From OAS926 sp035503715 (GTDB lineage: Bacteria > Pseudomonadota > Alphaproteobacteria > Rhizobiales > Rhizobiaceae): a stretch of 63,324 nt of DNA. Within the stretch, counting starts at the first letter, position 1. The number at the start of each line of letters is the position of its first letter. The stretch is taken from assembly GCA_035503715.1 (NCBI GenBank), contig DATJTE010000178.1, positions 1 to 63,324 on the forward strand, given 5' to 3'. The notes under the pieces were generated by a model that saw only the letters and a program-made list of their open reading frames with translations, searched no databases and had not been told where the DNA came from. Position numbers and translations under genes: made by a program. Below are positions 42,393 to 52,084 of the stretch, one piece after another.

Positions 42393-43049
42393 TCAGCTCG
42401 CCCCAGCCGGTTTCTTCGGTCCGTCGCCATTTATAGCGGCGTAAGAATGGATGTACTGGAAGGACGGCGAGAGGAAATCGACAGCGGGCCGCAAGCCTGC
42501 GACGCGTCCCAGCCCGGCAGCGAAATGATTGCAATTGTTGGCGAGCATGTGCCAGAGCGGCGGCTTGGCGAGCGTCGCGGAGACCTTGCCGAGCAGCGCC
42601 TGATATTGCGCCTCGGTCAGCGAGACCCGATAGGCGCCAATCGTTCCACCATTGCAATCTTCCTTGCGCGGCGTCAGTTGCGCGCTGATCGGTACGGCCA
42701 TGGCGGTGTACATTCCGACCACGCCGCCTTTCGGGAAGAGGCCGATATACTGATGCGTCATCGGCTTTCCGGACGCGTCCAGGCGCCCGAACACGACATA
42801 CATATGGCCAGAGCCGATCAGATGCTCGCGGCGTGCGCGAAACTCCATATAGGCTGGCGCACCAGGCGTGACGCGGCTTGCCGTCAATTTGGCGTTGCTT
42901 CCGCGCATGCCATAGGCAGCGCAGGTGAGCTGCGGAAAATCGGCCGTGTATCCCGCATCCGAGGCCGTCGATTGCTCGAGCGCGCTGGTCTGGCAGCCGG
43001 CCAGCGCCAGTATAACGATGAGCGCAAGAAGGTTGGATGCTCGCGTCAA
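42393..43049 (-). CDS. Lipoprotein with a possible permuted papain-like (PPPDE/NlpC-type) domain
   Basis: About 218 residues from a TTG at 43047-43049, chosen because it yields MTRASNLLALIVILALAGCQ with a lipobox ending at Cys19; a GTG at 43082 is an alternative. The mature protein has GSGHMYVVFG with H82 and NNCNHFAAG with C173 and H175. A His-first, Cys-later order with an NCNHF motif is the signature of circularly permuted papain-fold proteins such as PPPDE and LRAT-like families. That match is from pattern memory only. Anchored to the outer membrane by its lipid, it could act on peptidoglycan peptides or acyl groups, but no function can be claimed. Confidence 0.62.
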   Translation of the reverse strand: MTRASNLLALIVILALAGCQTSALEQSTASDAGYTADFPQLTCAAYGMRGSNAKLTASRVTPGAPAYMEFRARREHLIGSGHMYVVFGRLDASGKPMTHQYIGLFPKGGVVGMYTAMAVPISAQLTPRKEDCNGGTIGAYRVSLTEAQYQALLGKVSATLAKPPLWHMLANNCNHFAAGLGRVAGLRPAVDFLSPSFQYIHSYAAINGDGPKKPAGAS

Positions 43050-43157
43050 GGGTCGGTTCCCACTTCGCCGACCGTTTATCACGCGATGCGGGCCGAACGG
43101 TAATGGCAATTTTGCGGCGCAACGGAGTTCCGTCACTCCGTTGCGCAAACGCCGCAG

Positions 43158-43754
43158 TCAGAAAATGAAAGGGATGACGCGCCAGGTGCGGGCCTTGTAG
43201 GCTCGGTACTGGTCGCCGAAGGCCGCTTCCATCATGCGCTCTTCCGGGCCGATGCGCAGTGTAAACAGGGCGCCGAATCCGACCAGGCCGGCAAGACCGG
43301 CGAACCAGTTCGGCAGGAGCAGCGCCTGGGTCAGCGCCAGCAGCCAGAAGGCCGAGTACATGGGGTGGCGCAGGTATCGGTAGATGCCCTCGGTGATGAG
43401 CGTATGGCCCTCCTTCAATTGCAGCGAGACGGACCACATCCGGCCGAGCGCCTTGTGCGTCAGACGGAACAGCACCATGGACGCAATTCCGGCAAGGATG
43501 CCGGCGGCGAAGAGCCAGGGCGATGCCGTGTAATCGGCGAATGACGGCTCTCCGCTAAAGACATAAACCGCGGGGATCACGCCGAGGCCAATGCTCGAAA
43601 TCGCAAGGCGCATCCGCTCGTCGAGCTTCAGCCGATCGTCCGCGACACGGACGCGCCTGGCGCGGCGGTTGAATGGGTGGCGCAGCACATACCAGGTGAT
43701 CGCGAAAACGACCCAGGCGATCTTGCCGGCAAGCTCAATCGTCTCAACCGTCAT
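43158..43754 (-). CDS. Isoprenylcysteine carboxyl methyltransferase (ICMT)-like membrane methyltransferase
   Basis: A 198-residue membrane protein from the ATG at 43752-43754. It has five or so hydrophobic segments; the family signature H-x-L-I-T-E-G-I-Y-R-Y-L-R-H-P-M-Y appears as GHTLITEGIYRYLRHPMYSAF, and GPEERMMEAAFGDQYRAYKARTWR forms the C-terminal SAM-binding end. ICMT-like bacterial enzymes methylate various small or membrane substrates; true prenylcysteine methylation is not expected. The start overlaps the upstream hydrolase gene by 4 bp (ATGA), so the two are coupled. Confidence 0.85.
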   Translation of the reverse strand: MTVETIELAGKIAWVVFAITWYVLRHPFNRRARRVRVADDRLKLDERMRLAISSIGLGVIPAVYVFSGEPSFADYTASPWLFAAGILAGIASMVLFRLTHKALGRMWSVSLQLKEGHTLITEGIYRYLRHPMYSAFWLLALTQALLLPNWFAGLAGLVGFGALFTLRIGPEERMMEAAFGDQYRAYKARTWRVIPFIF

Positions 43755-44968
43755 GGGCGAACATCTTCGCGCGGCGTGATGAACGTATCCGGCAGGCCCC
43801 CGCGGCACGTAACCGCTTCCAGCGAGGTCGGTCCGAGCAGGATCGCGTGGAAAGAATAAGGATGCCAGCGCTCGACCGCGTAGACAAACTGGCGGTGGGT
43901 GCGAAAGAAATCGCGGCGGATCGAGCCGTAGGTTTCCGCCGTGAGCTGGCTGCGGAAGCGCACCCGCATCGTGAGGGGCTGGCGGCCGTCCGTGATGCCA
44001 AGATCGCGCGCCGGGCTCGACTTGTAGAAATTGATCGGATCGGTGAGCGACTGGACGTCGAGCCATGCATGACGCTGCCGCACAATCAGCCCAACGGCTG
44101 CTCGCAGTGATGCGGCAGCGGGGTGAAGCGCAATCTTCAACAGGCTCGAGCCGACGGTGAGCAAGCCGCACGGTTTTTCCCGACCAACCTGGGTTTCAAT
44201 CACCGCCGCCAGCGAACGCACTGCCGTGACCGCGCCGAAACTGTGCGCGGCAAAAACGATCTCGTCGGCGTCGGTCTGGCCGACACGTTCAACCACGTCG
44301 CGTGCGACCAGCGTCAAGCGGCGGTCGATCTCCTGACGCCGCCCGCGCGCAATGTCGCGCGCAAAGTTCCAGTCATCCATGATGAGCAGGAAATGCGCGT
44401 AGCGGTTCGCCAGATGGATGCCTGCGACGAACACCGCGATGCCGAGCGGGATGCTCCAGAGGAGCTGCTCCTCACCCCACCATCGCGCGGGCTGCATCGC
44501 CGCAAGCACCGATATGACTGCGAGCACCGCCGAGATCAGCAGCGGATAGCCGAAGAAGAGGCCATAACGCCAACTCGTGCGGATGAAGCGGAATAGCGTG
44601 CCGGTGACGATGAAATCGCACAGCGCCCACAGTCCGGAGAAAAATCGCAGGATGGCGGGGCGACTCGAATAGAGGCCATCCAGATCGCCGAGACCGTAGA
44701 GCACGATTTCGGTTGCGGTGCGCCAGCCGTCGCCGGAGGCTTCCGCGTCGAGGCTTGCGGTGGTGACGCCCGCCGCCGGCGCGGACGCACTGTCGCGTGC
44801 CTTGAACGCCAGCGTCATGCCATAGATCGGCGCGGTCTTCTCGGACTCGCGGACGAAGCGACGCGCATGTGCGTCCACCGGCATCGGCTCGAAGCCCGGA
44901 AAAATGAACACGAGCCGGCGGCTTACCGGATTCTCACCCGTTCCGCCCGCCTCGTTTTCCATATCCAT
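43751..44968 (-). CDS. Membrane protein with an alpha/beta-hydrolase-like nucleophile motif
   Basis: A 405-residue protein. It begins with a beta strand (RRLVFIFPGFEP, residues 17-28), then hydrophobic segments near residues 105-125, 137-160 and 165-190, and then IVFAAHSFGAVTAV, where S243 sits in an A-H-S-x-G nucleophile elbow. This is the layout of a lipase or esterase with a membrane-inserted cap. The C-terminal part (RFRSQLTAETYGSIRRDFFRTHRQFVYAVERW) may hold the catalytic His. It lies 18 bp after argG and is coupled to the ICMT-like gene. Substrate unknown; a membrane lipid or acylated compound is a guess. Confidence 0.68.
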   Translation of the reverse strand: MDMENEAGGTGENPVSRRLVFIFPGFEPMPVDAHARRFVRESEKTAPIYGMTLAFKARDSASAPAAGVTTASLDAEASGDGWRTATEIVLYGLGDLDGLYSSRPAILRFFSGLWALCDFIVTGTLFRFIRTSWRYGLFFGYPLLISAVLAVISVLAAMQPARWWGEEQLLWSIPLGIAVFVAGIHLANRYAHFLLIMDDWNFARDIARGRRQEIDRRLTLVARDVVERVGQTDADEIVFAAHSFGAVTAVRSLAAVIETQVGREKPCGLLTVGSSLLKIALHPAAASLRAAVGLIVRQRHAWLDVQSLTDPINFYKSSPARDLGITDGRQPLTMRVRFRSQLTAETYGSIRRDFFRTHRQFVYAVERWHPYSFHAILLGPTSLEAVTCRGGLPDTFITPREDVRP

Positions 44969-44986
44969 GGGCCAGGCTCGCCAGCT

Positions 44987-46222
<1,236 letters not shown>

Positions 46223-46330
46223 TCTTGGGATCCCGGGCGCTTTTGCGGCGCGAGGTACCAGCCGTTTCGGCATGGCGCAAGGGGATCGGCCGCTTGGCCG
46301 AATAGTGGCCTCAGATGCGACCGATGGTTG

Positions 46331-47131
46331 TCAAGGCAGGGAACGTGATGGTTTCCAGTTTTCAACCGGAGTGAGGTTGCGCACCGCTGGGGGCTCGACC
46401 AGCCGGACGACGCCGGCAAAGATGACGAGACTCGACAGCGTAGCGAGCACGACGTCCGACAGATAATGTGCGCCAAAAGCGATCCGCATGCCGCCGGCGA
46501 GCGTGACGGCGCTCAGCACCGTTGTGAGCACTAGTGGTCGCCAAGACGGCGAGAAAAAGGGCACAATCACCGCCAGCCAGGCCAGCCCAGCGACCTCGCC
46601 GGAGACAAACGAGCAATTGCGTTCGCACAGATCCGACCACTGCCCGGCCGGCACGAACGGAAATTCGCCGCCGAAATCATAGGTCATGACCGGCCGGGGG
46701 CGGCCCCAGAACTCCTTGAGCACGCCGTTGACGAGGAGCAGCGGACCGAGCGCCAGCGAAAGCAGGGCGACGACAGCCACGCGGACGCGCCCGACGGCCC
46801 AGGTGTGACCGCGCCAAAGATCCGCAGCGAGCCGGACAGCGATAAAGAGCGCGCACAGAACGGGAAAATACTGAAGTACCTGCCGCAGAACGCGCCAGAA
46901 CGACATTTTGGCGGCAACAAAAACGCCGCATACTTGTCTGAGCGCCTCCGGCTCACACGCCTGCTCGTCAAAGAAGAGGCGCGATACCGCGCGGTCGATA
47001 TCCGACCCGAGGTAGAACATCGTCAATGTAAACAGGAACAGGCCCGCGAGGCCCGTGAGCATTCTCGGATTGCACCAAGCCCCGAACAGCGTGCGGAATT
47101 CTCCGCCAGCAGGTGTATCGCTTGTCTCCAT
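46331..47131 (-). CDS. PAP2-type lipid A phosphatase (LpxE-like)
   Basis: A 266-residue membrane phosphatase from the ATG at 47129-47131. Its motifs are KEFWGRPRPVMT (KxxxxxxRP), CSFVSGEVAG (PSGH replaced by VSGE, as in the LpxE branch) and GGMRIAFGAHYLSDV. Several transmembrane segments lie between residues 23-45, 70-95, 115-145 and 180-235. LpxE removes the 1-phosphate of lipid A in the inner membrane. It is divergent, 80 bp apart, from a GT39-type transferase; in rhizobia LpxE and Rgt transferases act in one lipid A pathway. The start is uncertain because the ribosome-binding site is weak. Confidence 0.78.
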   Translation of the reverse strand: METSDTPAGGEFRTLFGAWCNPRMLTGLAGLFLFTLTMFYLGSDIDRAVSRLFFDEQACEPEALRQVCGVFVAAKMSFWRVLRQVLQYFPVLCALFIAVRLAADLWRGHTWAVGRVRVAVVALLSLALGPLLLVNGVLKEFWGRPRPVMTYDFGGEFPFVPAGQWSDLCERNCSFVSGEVAGLAWLAVIVPFFSPSWRPLVLTTVLSAVTLAGGMRIAFGAHYLSDVVLATLSSLVIFAGVVRLVEPPAVRNLTPVENWKPSRSLP

Positions 47132-47211
47132 TCTCCTGAGATGACGGACCTCTGTGACACGTTCGTCATGGAGACGCGATGATATCGTGACAGTCAGGTG
47201 CTGGCGTTGAC

Positions 47212-48738
47212 GTGCCGCAGCCATCGACATCGAGGATCCGCGTGAACGCACCGCTCACTCAGCCACCAGCCGCCAGTGTGGGCAAACCATTGTCGCTGCT
47301 TTCGGCTGACCGAAGCCTCACACTGCTGATTACACTGCTTGCCGCGGTTCTCGCGGTGCGGATCGCCGGCCTCTATCTGTCCAGAGCTGAGTTGTTTTTC
47401 GACGAGGCGCAGTACTGGGCGTGGGCGCAAGACCCAGCCTTCGGCTACTTCACCAAGCCTCCGCTGATCGCGTGGATCATCACCGCCACGACATCGGTTT
47501 GCGGCGACACGCCGTTCTGCGTGCGGCTGCCGTCGCCCGTGATGCACTTTGCCGTCGCGCTGGTCATCCATGCGATCGCGTCTAAGCTTTATTCCCGGCG
47601 TACAGCGTTCTGGGCGGCGCTCGTCTACGCGTTGATGCCGGGTACGTCGATTTCAGCGACGCTCATGTCGACGGATGTGCCGCTGCTGCTGTTCTGGTCG
47701 CTGGCGCTGCTGGCCCTCGTCCGTCATGTCGAGCGGCCGTCGGTGACGACGGGCCTTGCCGTCGGACTGGCGATCGGCCTCGGCCTGAATGCCAAATACG
47801 CGATGGCGTATTTTGTTCTGTGTTTCATCGCCTTTGCGGCCGTGTCGCCAAAGGCGCGCGACGTACTGAAGCATTCGGGTACCTGGACCGCGCTGGCTGT
47901 CGCTCTGCTCCTGATCGCGCCCAACATTGTCTGGAACGTTGAACATCAATTCGCGACCTTCGAACATACACGCGACAATGCCGCCTGGAGCGGGCGCTTC
48001 CCGAATGTTCCGGGATTGCTCGAGTTCATCTCCGCGCAAATCGGGATTATCGGACCTGTTTCCTTCGTTGCGTATCTTGTGGCCGCCCGCAACCGACCGC
48101 CTGTACTGGACGCTGACCCCCGGCTGCTGCTTCTCGCCATGTCGCTGCCCGTCTTCGTGATTGTTGCGGCCCAGGCGCTAATTTCGAAAGCCAATGGCAA
48201 CTGGGCCGCCGTCGGGTTTCCGGCGGCGGTGGTGCTCGCGACTTACGTGATCGTGGCACTCAACTGGCGGCGCGGCATGATCGCCACCATCATCATCTCC
48301 GCTGTCGCCTTGGTCGGCGCTAGCTTCGCCGGTTCATTGGCCGGCACGAACGTATTCGGGCCGATCGGCCGCGAGCTGGGCAAGATGACCGGCTGGGGAG
48401 AGTTTGCCGTGAAGACCGCGGACATCGCTCGCGCCGAGGGCATCCAAACGATCGCCTATATCGGCCGCGGGCTCACCGCATCGATGATCTACGAGTTGCG
48501 AGATGAGAATATCGACGTGCGCGCCTACACGGCTGACAAGACTGCACCAATGGATCATTTTGAAATGACGCGGCCGTGGAGCGCGGAAGACGTCGGTCCC
48601 GTGCTGCTGGTTTTCCCGGGGGAGGGCAATCCACCTAAGGCTGTGGCCGGCCGCGCGACACTCGTAGAGATATTCGATACCAGCATATTCATCACGCGGC
48701 GACACGGCTGGAAGGCGTCGGCCTATCGGGTCGATTGA
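47212..48738 (+). CDS. GT39/ArnT-like lipid glycosyltransferase (RgtA/B-type)
   Basis: A 508-residue inner membrane glycosyltransferase with about ten transmembrane segments. The first periplasmic loop carries FFDEAQYWAWAQDPAFGYFTKPPLIAW, with the Asp-Glu pair and the F-x-K-P-P motif of the ArnT/PMT superfamily, and STDVPLLLFWSLALLALVRH follows. Members transfer a sugar such as galacturonic acid or aminoarabinose from an undecaprenyl carrier to lipid A or core. Beside an LpxE-like phosphatase, addition of galacturonic acid where phosphate was removed is a good working idea. Start is a GTG at 47212; a second GTG lies at 47242. Confidence 0.83.
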   Translation: MPQPSTSRIRVNAPLTQPPAASVGKPLSLLSADRSLTLLITLLAAVLAVRIAGLYLSRAELFFDEAQYWAWAQDPAFGYFTKPPLIAWIITATTSVCGDTPFCVRLPSPVMHFAVALVIHAIASKLYSRRTAFWAALVYALMPGTSISATLMSTDVPLLLFWSLALLALVRHVERPSVTTGLAVGLAIGLGLNAKYAMAYFVLCFIAFAAVSPKARDVLKHSGTWTALAVALLLIAPNIVWNVEHQFATFEHTRDNAAWSGRFPNVPGLLEFISAQIGIIGPVSFVAYLVAARNRPPVLDADPRLLLLAMSLPVFVIVAAQALISKANGNWAAVGFPAAVVLATYVIVALNWRRGMIATIIISAVALVGASFAGSLAGTNVFGPIGRELGKMTGWGEFAVKTADIARAEGIQTIAYIGRGLTASMIYELRDENIDVRAYTADKTAPMDHFEMTRPWSAEDVGPVLLVFPGEGNPPKAVAGRATLVEIFDTSIFITRRHGWKASAYRVD

Positions 48739-48861
48739 AGTCCGCCTTGCGACGTGCGCGCGGCGTCGCCATCCAACAACTTTGTGTTGCCGCAAACGGG
48801 CGCTTCTCTCTAAAATCGCATTGATTCCCAAGACGCCGGAGGTCAACGAAGAGCCTTGTCG

Positions 48862-49752
48862 ATGCCCAATTTGAGATATTGCCTGCCAGTTTTTCTGCTC
48901 GCCGTCACGCCTGCGGCTGCCGCCGATCGGTGGGAGGCGGCTGCGGCCGGCGCGGTTGCGACGCTACCCGCGCCAAACTCGTCGAATGGCATCGAGGGCG
49001 GCTCGTTGTTCTGCGCCGAGCAGAAGTGGGCGTTCTATTTCAACCTGGCGCCCAACACACTTGGTTCCGGCGTCTCCGTTCCCGCGAAGCTGACGATCAG
49101 CGGCAAGCTCGAGCAGATGGACGCCAAGGTCGATGGCAAGCTTGCGCGGGTTCCCGTGCCGAACGCAATGCTTGAACCGCTCAAGGCCGGCAACCGGCTT
49201 GCCGTGGAGATCGGTCCGGTCGAGACAGGCGTGACCGCGATCTTCAACCTCAACGGCTCGCGCCGCGTCATCGATGAGATCGGACCGAAATGCAGCCCGA
49301 TCGACATGTCCGGCTACGACCGCGTCGTCATGTCGGAGACGGACGTTTCGGTCGAGGACGCCAAGCGGCTGGTGGCTGAGGAGATGAAGGTCTTCCAGGA
49401 GGCCACGAACAGAACGCCCGTCGTCTCATCGAGAATCGTTCCGTTGCCGCAAAACTACCGGCTGCTTTTTGCGAGCGTCTGCGGCTCGACCAACTATTAC
49501 GGACCGTCGGGCTGCAATCTGACAGGTTACGCTTCGTTCGGGGGCGGCGTCTGGCAAGAGGTCTACGACACCGAGGGCATGTTCGTTTACATCGACAAGA
49601 AGGCGTCAACCGACGGCATGCCGAACCTCGTCACGCTCGCCGTGATCAACGGGACCGAACCGATCCATTGGGTGTGGGGCGGGAATCGCTACGACCGGCG
49701 TGATCCGATCGTCGCGGCGGAACCCGACGAGACCACCGACAAGGCGCAGTAG
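48862..49752 (+). CDS. Exported protein of unknown function
   Basis: A 296-residue protein with a signal peptide (MPNLRYCLPVFLLAVTPAAAADR, cleavage near residue 20). The start is the ATG at 48862; a TTG two codons earlier is less likely. The mature part is beta-rich with two segments. The first holds FCAEQKWAFYFNLAPNTL and LKAGNRLAVEIGPVETGVTAIFNLNGSRRVIDEIGPKC, which suggests a jelly-roll or immunoglobulin-like fold with a Cys pair. The second ends with FASVCGSTNYYGPSGCNLTGYA and VYDTEGMFVYIDKK. I do not recognise the family. It is alone between the GT39 gene and the TRAP cluster. Confidence 0.68.
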   Translation: MPNLRYCLPVFLLAVTPAAAADRWEAAAAGAVATLPAPNSSNGIEGGSLFCAEQKWAFYFNLAPNTLGSGVSVPAKLTISGKLEQMDAKVDGKLARVPVPNAMLEPLKAGNRLAVEIGPVETGVTAIFNLNGSRRVIDEIGPKCSPIDMSGYDRVVMSETDVSVEDAKRLVAEEMKVFQEATNRTPVVSSRIVPLPQNYRLLFASVCGSTNYYGPSGCNLTGYASFGGGVWQEVYDTEGMFVYIDKKASTDGMPNLVTLAVINGTEPIHWVWGGNRYDRRDPIVAAEPDETTDKAQ

Positions 49753-49762
49753 CTCTCTTCGA

Positions 49763-49933
49763 TCAGCGCAGACGCCGCGGCCGCAACTGCGACCACACAT
49801 CGTACGTCGCGAGGCCAAGCCCGATCAGCGCCGCGACCGCAAGATCGACGCGCTTGAGCTTGAAGATGACGACAGCGAGAAATACGGCGAAGGCCAGCAA
49901 TGCCAGAACGGCCATGATGCGGCGGCGCGTCAT
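49763..49933 (-). CDS. 56-residue single-span membrane protein coupled to the TRAP genes
   Basis: A small protein, MTRRRIMAVLALLAFAVFLA at its start, with two hydrophobic stretches (residues 7-24 and 30-44) and Arg-rich ends (MTRRR, RPRRLR). Its ATG (49931-49933) overlaps the TRAP large permease stop by 4 bp, so it is translated with it. It could be an accessory subunit of the transporter, but this is guilt by position. Too short to be found confidently by composition alone. Confidence 0.6.
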   Translation of the reverse strand: MTRRRIMAVLALLAFAVFLAVVIFKLKRVDLAVAALIGLGLATYDVWSQLRPRRLR

Positions 49934-51360
49934 ATCGGTCGTGCTCCATAGATCGTGTCGGGCAGCCAGTAGACGATCTGCGGGAAGATGTAGATCAGCA
50001 CCATGCACAGAATGACGATCAACATGTAGGGCATCATGCCACGGAAGATGTCCGTGATCTGGACGTGCGCCGGCGCGATGCCCTTCAGGTAGTAAGCCGA
50101 CATCGCCATGGGCGGCGACAGGAACGCCGTCTGCAGGTTCACCGCAACGAGGATGCCGAAGAACAGCGGATCGATCTGGAAGTGCGCGAGCAGTGGCAGG
50201 AAAATCGGGATGAAGATCACGATGATCTCGGTCCACTCCAGCGGCCAGCCGAGAATGAAGATGATCAACTGCGCGACGATCAGGAACATCAGCGGCGACA
50301 TGTCGAGGCCGGTGACGACATCGGCGATGAGCTGCTGCCCACCGAGATAAGCGAAGATCGAAGCGAAAGTGGCGGAGCCGACGAACAGCCAACAGACCAT
50401 CGCCGACGTACGCGCGGTGAGATAGACGCTCTCCTTCAACCGCTGCCAGGTAAGCGCGCCGTAAGCGACGGCGAGAAGCAGGCCACCCAGTGCGCCGATC
50501 GCTGCAGCCTCGGTCGGCGTCGCGAAGCCGAACAGGATCGCGCCGAGCACCGCGAGGATGAGGAAGGCGAGCGGGACGAAAGACGTCAGCATCATCCAAA
50601 CGACTTCCCCGAAGGTGTGCTCGCCGACGTCTTCCTTGGTTGGCTTCGGTGCAAGGCCTGGCTTGAGCAATGCCAGCCCGATGACATAGAGGAGATAGAG
50701 GCCGGCAAGAAACAGTCCGGGCAACAGCGCGGCCGCATACATGCGCACGACGGACACGCCGGAGGTCGCCGCGTAAACGATCAGCAGGATCGACGGCGGG
50801 ATAAGAATGCCCAATGTGCCGCCGGCGCAGATTACGCCCGTTGCGTAGCGGATGTCGTATTTTGCCTTGAGCATCGCCGGCAGGGCGAGCAGGCCCATCA
50901 GCGTCACCACCGCGCCGACGATGCCGGTTGCGGTCGCGAACAAAGTGCAGGTGACGAGCGCAGCGACAGCCATCGAGCCGGGCAGTCTGCGCGTGGCGAT
51001 GAAAAGCGTATGGAACAGGCGGTCGACGATGTTGGCGCGCTCGACGATGTACCCCATGAAAAGGAAGAGCGGGATCGCGGTCAGCACGTCGTTCGCCATG
51101 ACCGAATAGGTCTGGTTGACGAAAAGATCAAAGATGCGGTTGTTGAAAAAGCCGCCGAGCCAATGTTCGGCGATGACCCAACTGTCGGCGCCCTGCTCGA
51201 CGGCGCGCTCGTAGGGACGCCACATGCGGTCGGCATCGAAATAGGCATAGTAGCCAAAGGCGATGCCCAGGGCCATCAGTGTGAAGGCAACCGGAAATCC
51301 GAGGAAGATCGCGAGGAGCAAAATCAGCAGCATGCCGACCGCAACAAGAGGATCGCTCAC
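49930..51360 (-). CDS. dctM: TRAP transporter large permease (DctM)
   Basis: A 476-residue membrane protein with about twelve hydrophobic segments, the ion-coupled translocation subunit of a TRAP system. The start MSDPLVAVGMLLILLLAIFLGFPVAFTLM and TGIVGAVVTLMGLLALPAMLKAKYDIRYATGVICAGGTLGILIPPSILLIVY are standard DctM blocks. It works with the small permease upstream and the periplasmic binding protein. Its start overlaps the small permease stop by 4 bp and its stop overlaps a 56-residue protein, so the cluster is tightly coupled. Confidence 0.94.
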   Translation of the reverse strand: MSDPLVAVGMLLILLLAIFLGFPVAFTLMALGIAFGYYAYFDADRMWRPYERAVEQGADSWVIAEHWLGGFFNNRIFDLFVNQTYSVMANDVLTAIPLFLFMGYIVERANIVDRLFHTLFIATRRLPGSMAVAALVTCTLFATATGIVGAVVTLMGLLALPAMLKAKYDIRYATGVICAGGTLGILIPPSILLIVYAATSGVSVVRMYAAALLPGLFLAGLYLLYVIGLALLKPGLAPKPTKEDVGEHTFGEVVWMMLTSFVPLAFLILAVLGAILFGFATPTEAAAIGALGGLLLAVAYGALTWQRLKESVYLTARTSAMVCWLFVGSATFASIFAYLGGQQLIADVVTGLDMSPLMFLIVAQLIIFILGWPLEWTEIIVIFIPIFLPLLAHFQIDPLFFGILVAVNLQTAFLSPPMAMSAYYLKGIAPAHVQITDIFRGMMPYMLIVILCMVLIYIFPQIVYWLPDTIYGARPI

Positions 51361-52004
51361 GGCTTGGTCCTCTCGTCTTTTGCGGCCGTCACATCATAAC
51401 CGGATGGAATGTCGACCGCCTCCGAGCCGTGCTTCAGCACGTCGAGCGTCTTCGCCTCCATCAAGACTTTTTCGGTCTCCTCGACGTCCTCCACGGCACG
51501 CATCCAATGCCCCGTGCGCATGCAGAGGACGCAGCGGAAGACCTGCGCGATTCCCTGGATGAAGAGCAGAACACCCGCGATGACGATGACCGTCTTGAAT
51601 TGATAGATCGGGATGCCGGCGGGGCTGTTCGAACTGACCTCGAGATAGCTCCATGATCGACCGGCATATTTCCAACCGGCGAAAATGAGCGCGGTGACGC
51701 CCGGAAAAAAGAAAATGATGTATAGGACAAGCTCGACCGTCGCCTGCCGGCGCGGCGTCCAAAGCCGGTAGAGGAAATCGCCACGCACATGCGCATCGCG
51801 CGAGAGCGTGTAGGCGCCGGCCATCATGAACAGCGTGCCGTAAAGCATGTAGCTCAAATCATATGCCCAGGGCGTCGGCGCCTTGAACGCATAACGCACG
51901 AGCACCTCGTAGCTCATGCCGAAGATCATGACGATGATCGACCAGGCGAAGACCTTGCCGAACCAGGCCGACAGGTCGTCAGCGAATCGTATGTAGTATT
52001 GCAT
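51357..52004 (-). CDS. dctQ: TRAP transporter small permease (DctQ)
   Basis: A 215-residue protein with four transmembrane segments starting at the ATG at 52002-52004 (MQYYIRFADDLSAWFGKVFAWSIIVMIFGMSYEVLVRYAF). The DctQ core motif SYEVLVRYAFKAPTPWAYDLSYMLYGTLFMMAGAYTL is clear. The C-terminal cytosolic tail of about 50 residues is longer than usual (TGHWMRAVEDVEETEKVLMEAKTLDVL...). The gene lies between the binding protein gene and the large permease, as normal. Confidence 0.92.
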   Translation of the reverse strand: MQYYIRFADDLSAWFGKVFAWSIIVMIFGMSYEVLVRYAFKAPTPWAYDLSYMLYGTLFMMAGAYTLSRDAHVRGDFLYRLWTPRRQATVELVLYIIFFFPGVTALIFAGWKYAGRSWSYLEVSSNSPAGIPIYQFKTVIVIAGVLLFIQGIAQVFRCVLCMRTGHWMRAVEDVEETEKVLMEAKTLDVLKHGSEAVDIPSGYDVTAAKDERTKP

Positions 52005-52084
52005 CCGAAGTCCCCGGACCCCTCCGCCTCTCGGTGGGGCGGTGACATGCACCGCCCCACGAGAACGCCGTCGTTACGAACGAA

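Noticed and set aside
50065..51399. 444-codon plus-strand frame opposite dctM
   Set aside because: Shadow frame with Glu/Asp/Arg-rich text opposite hydrophobic codons of the permease.
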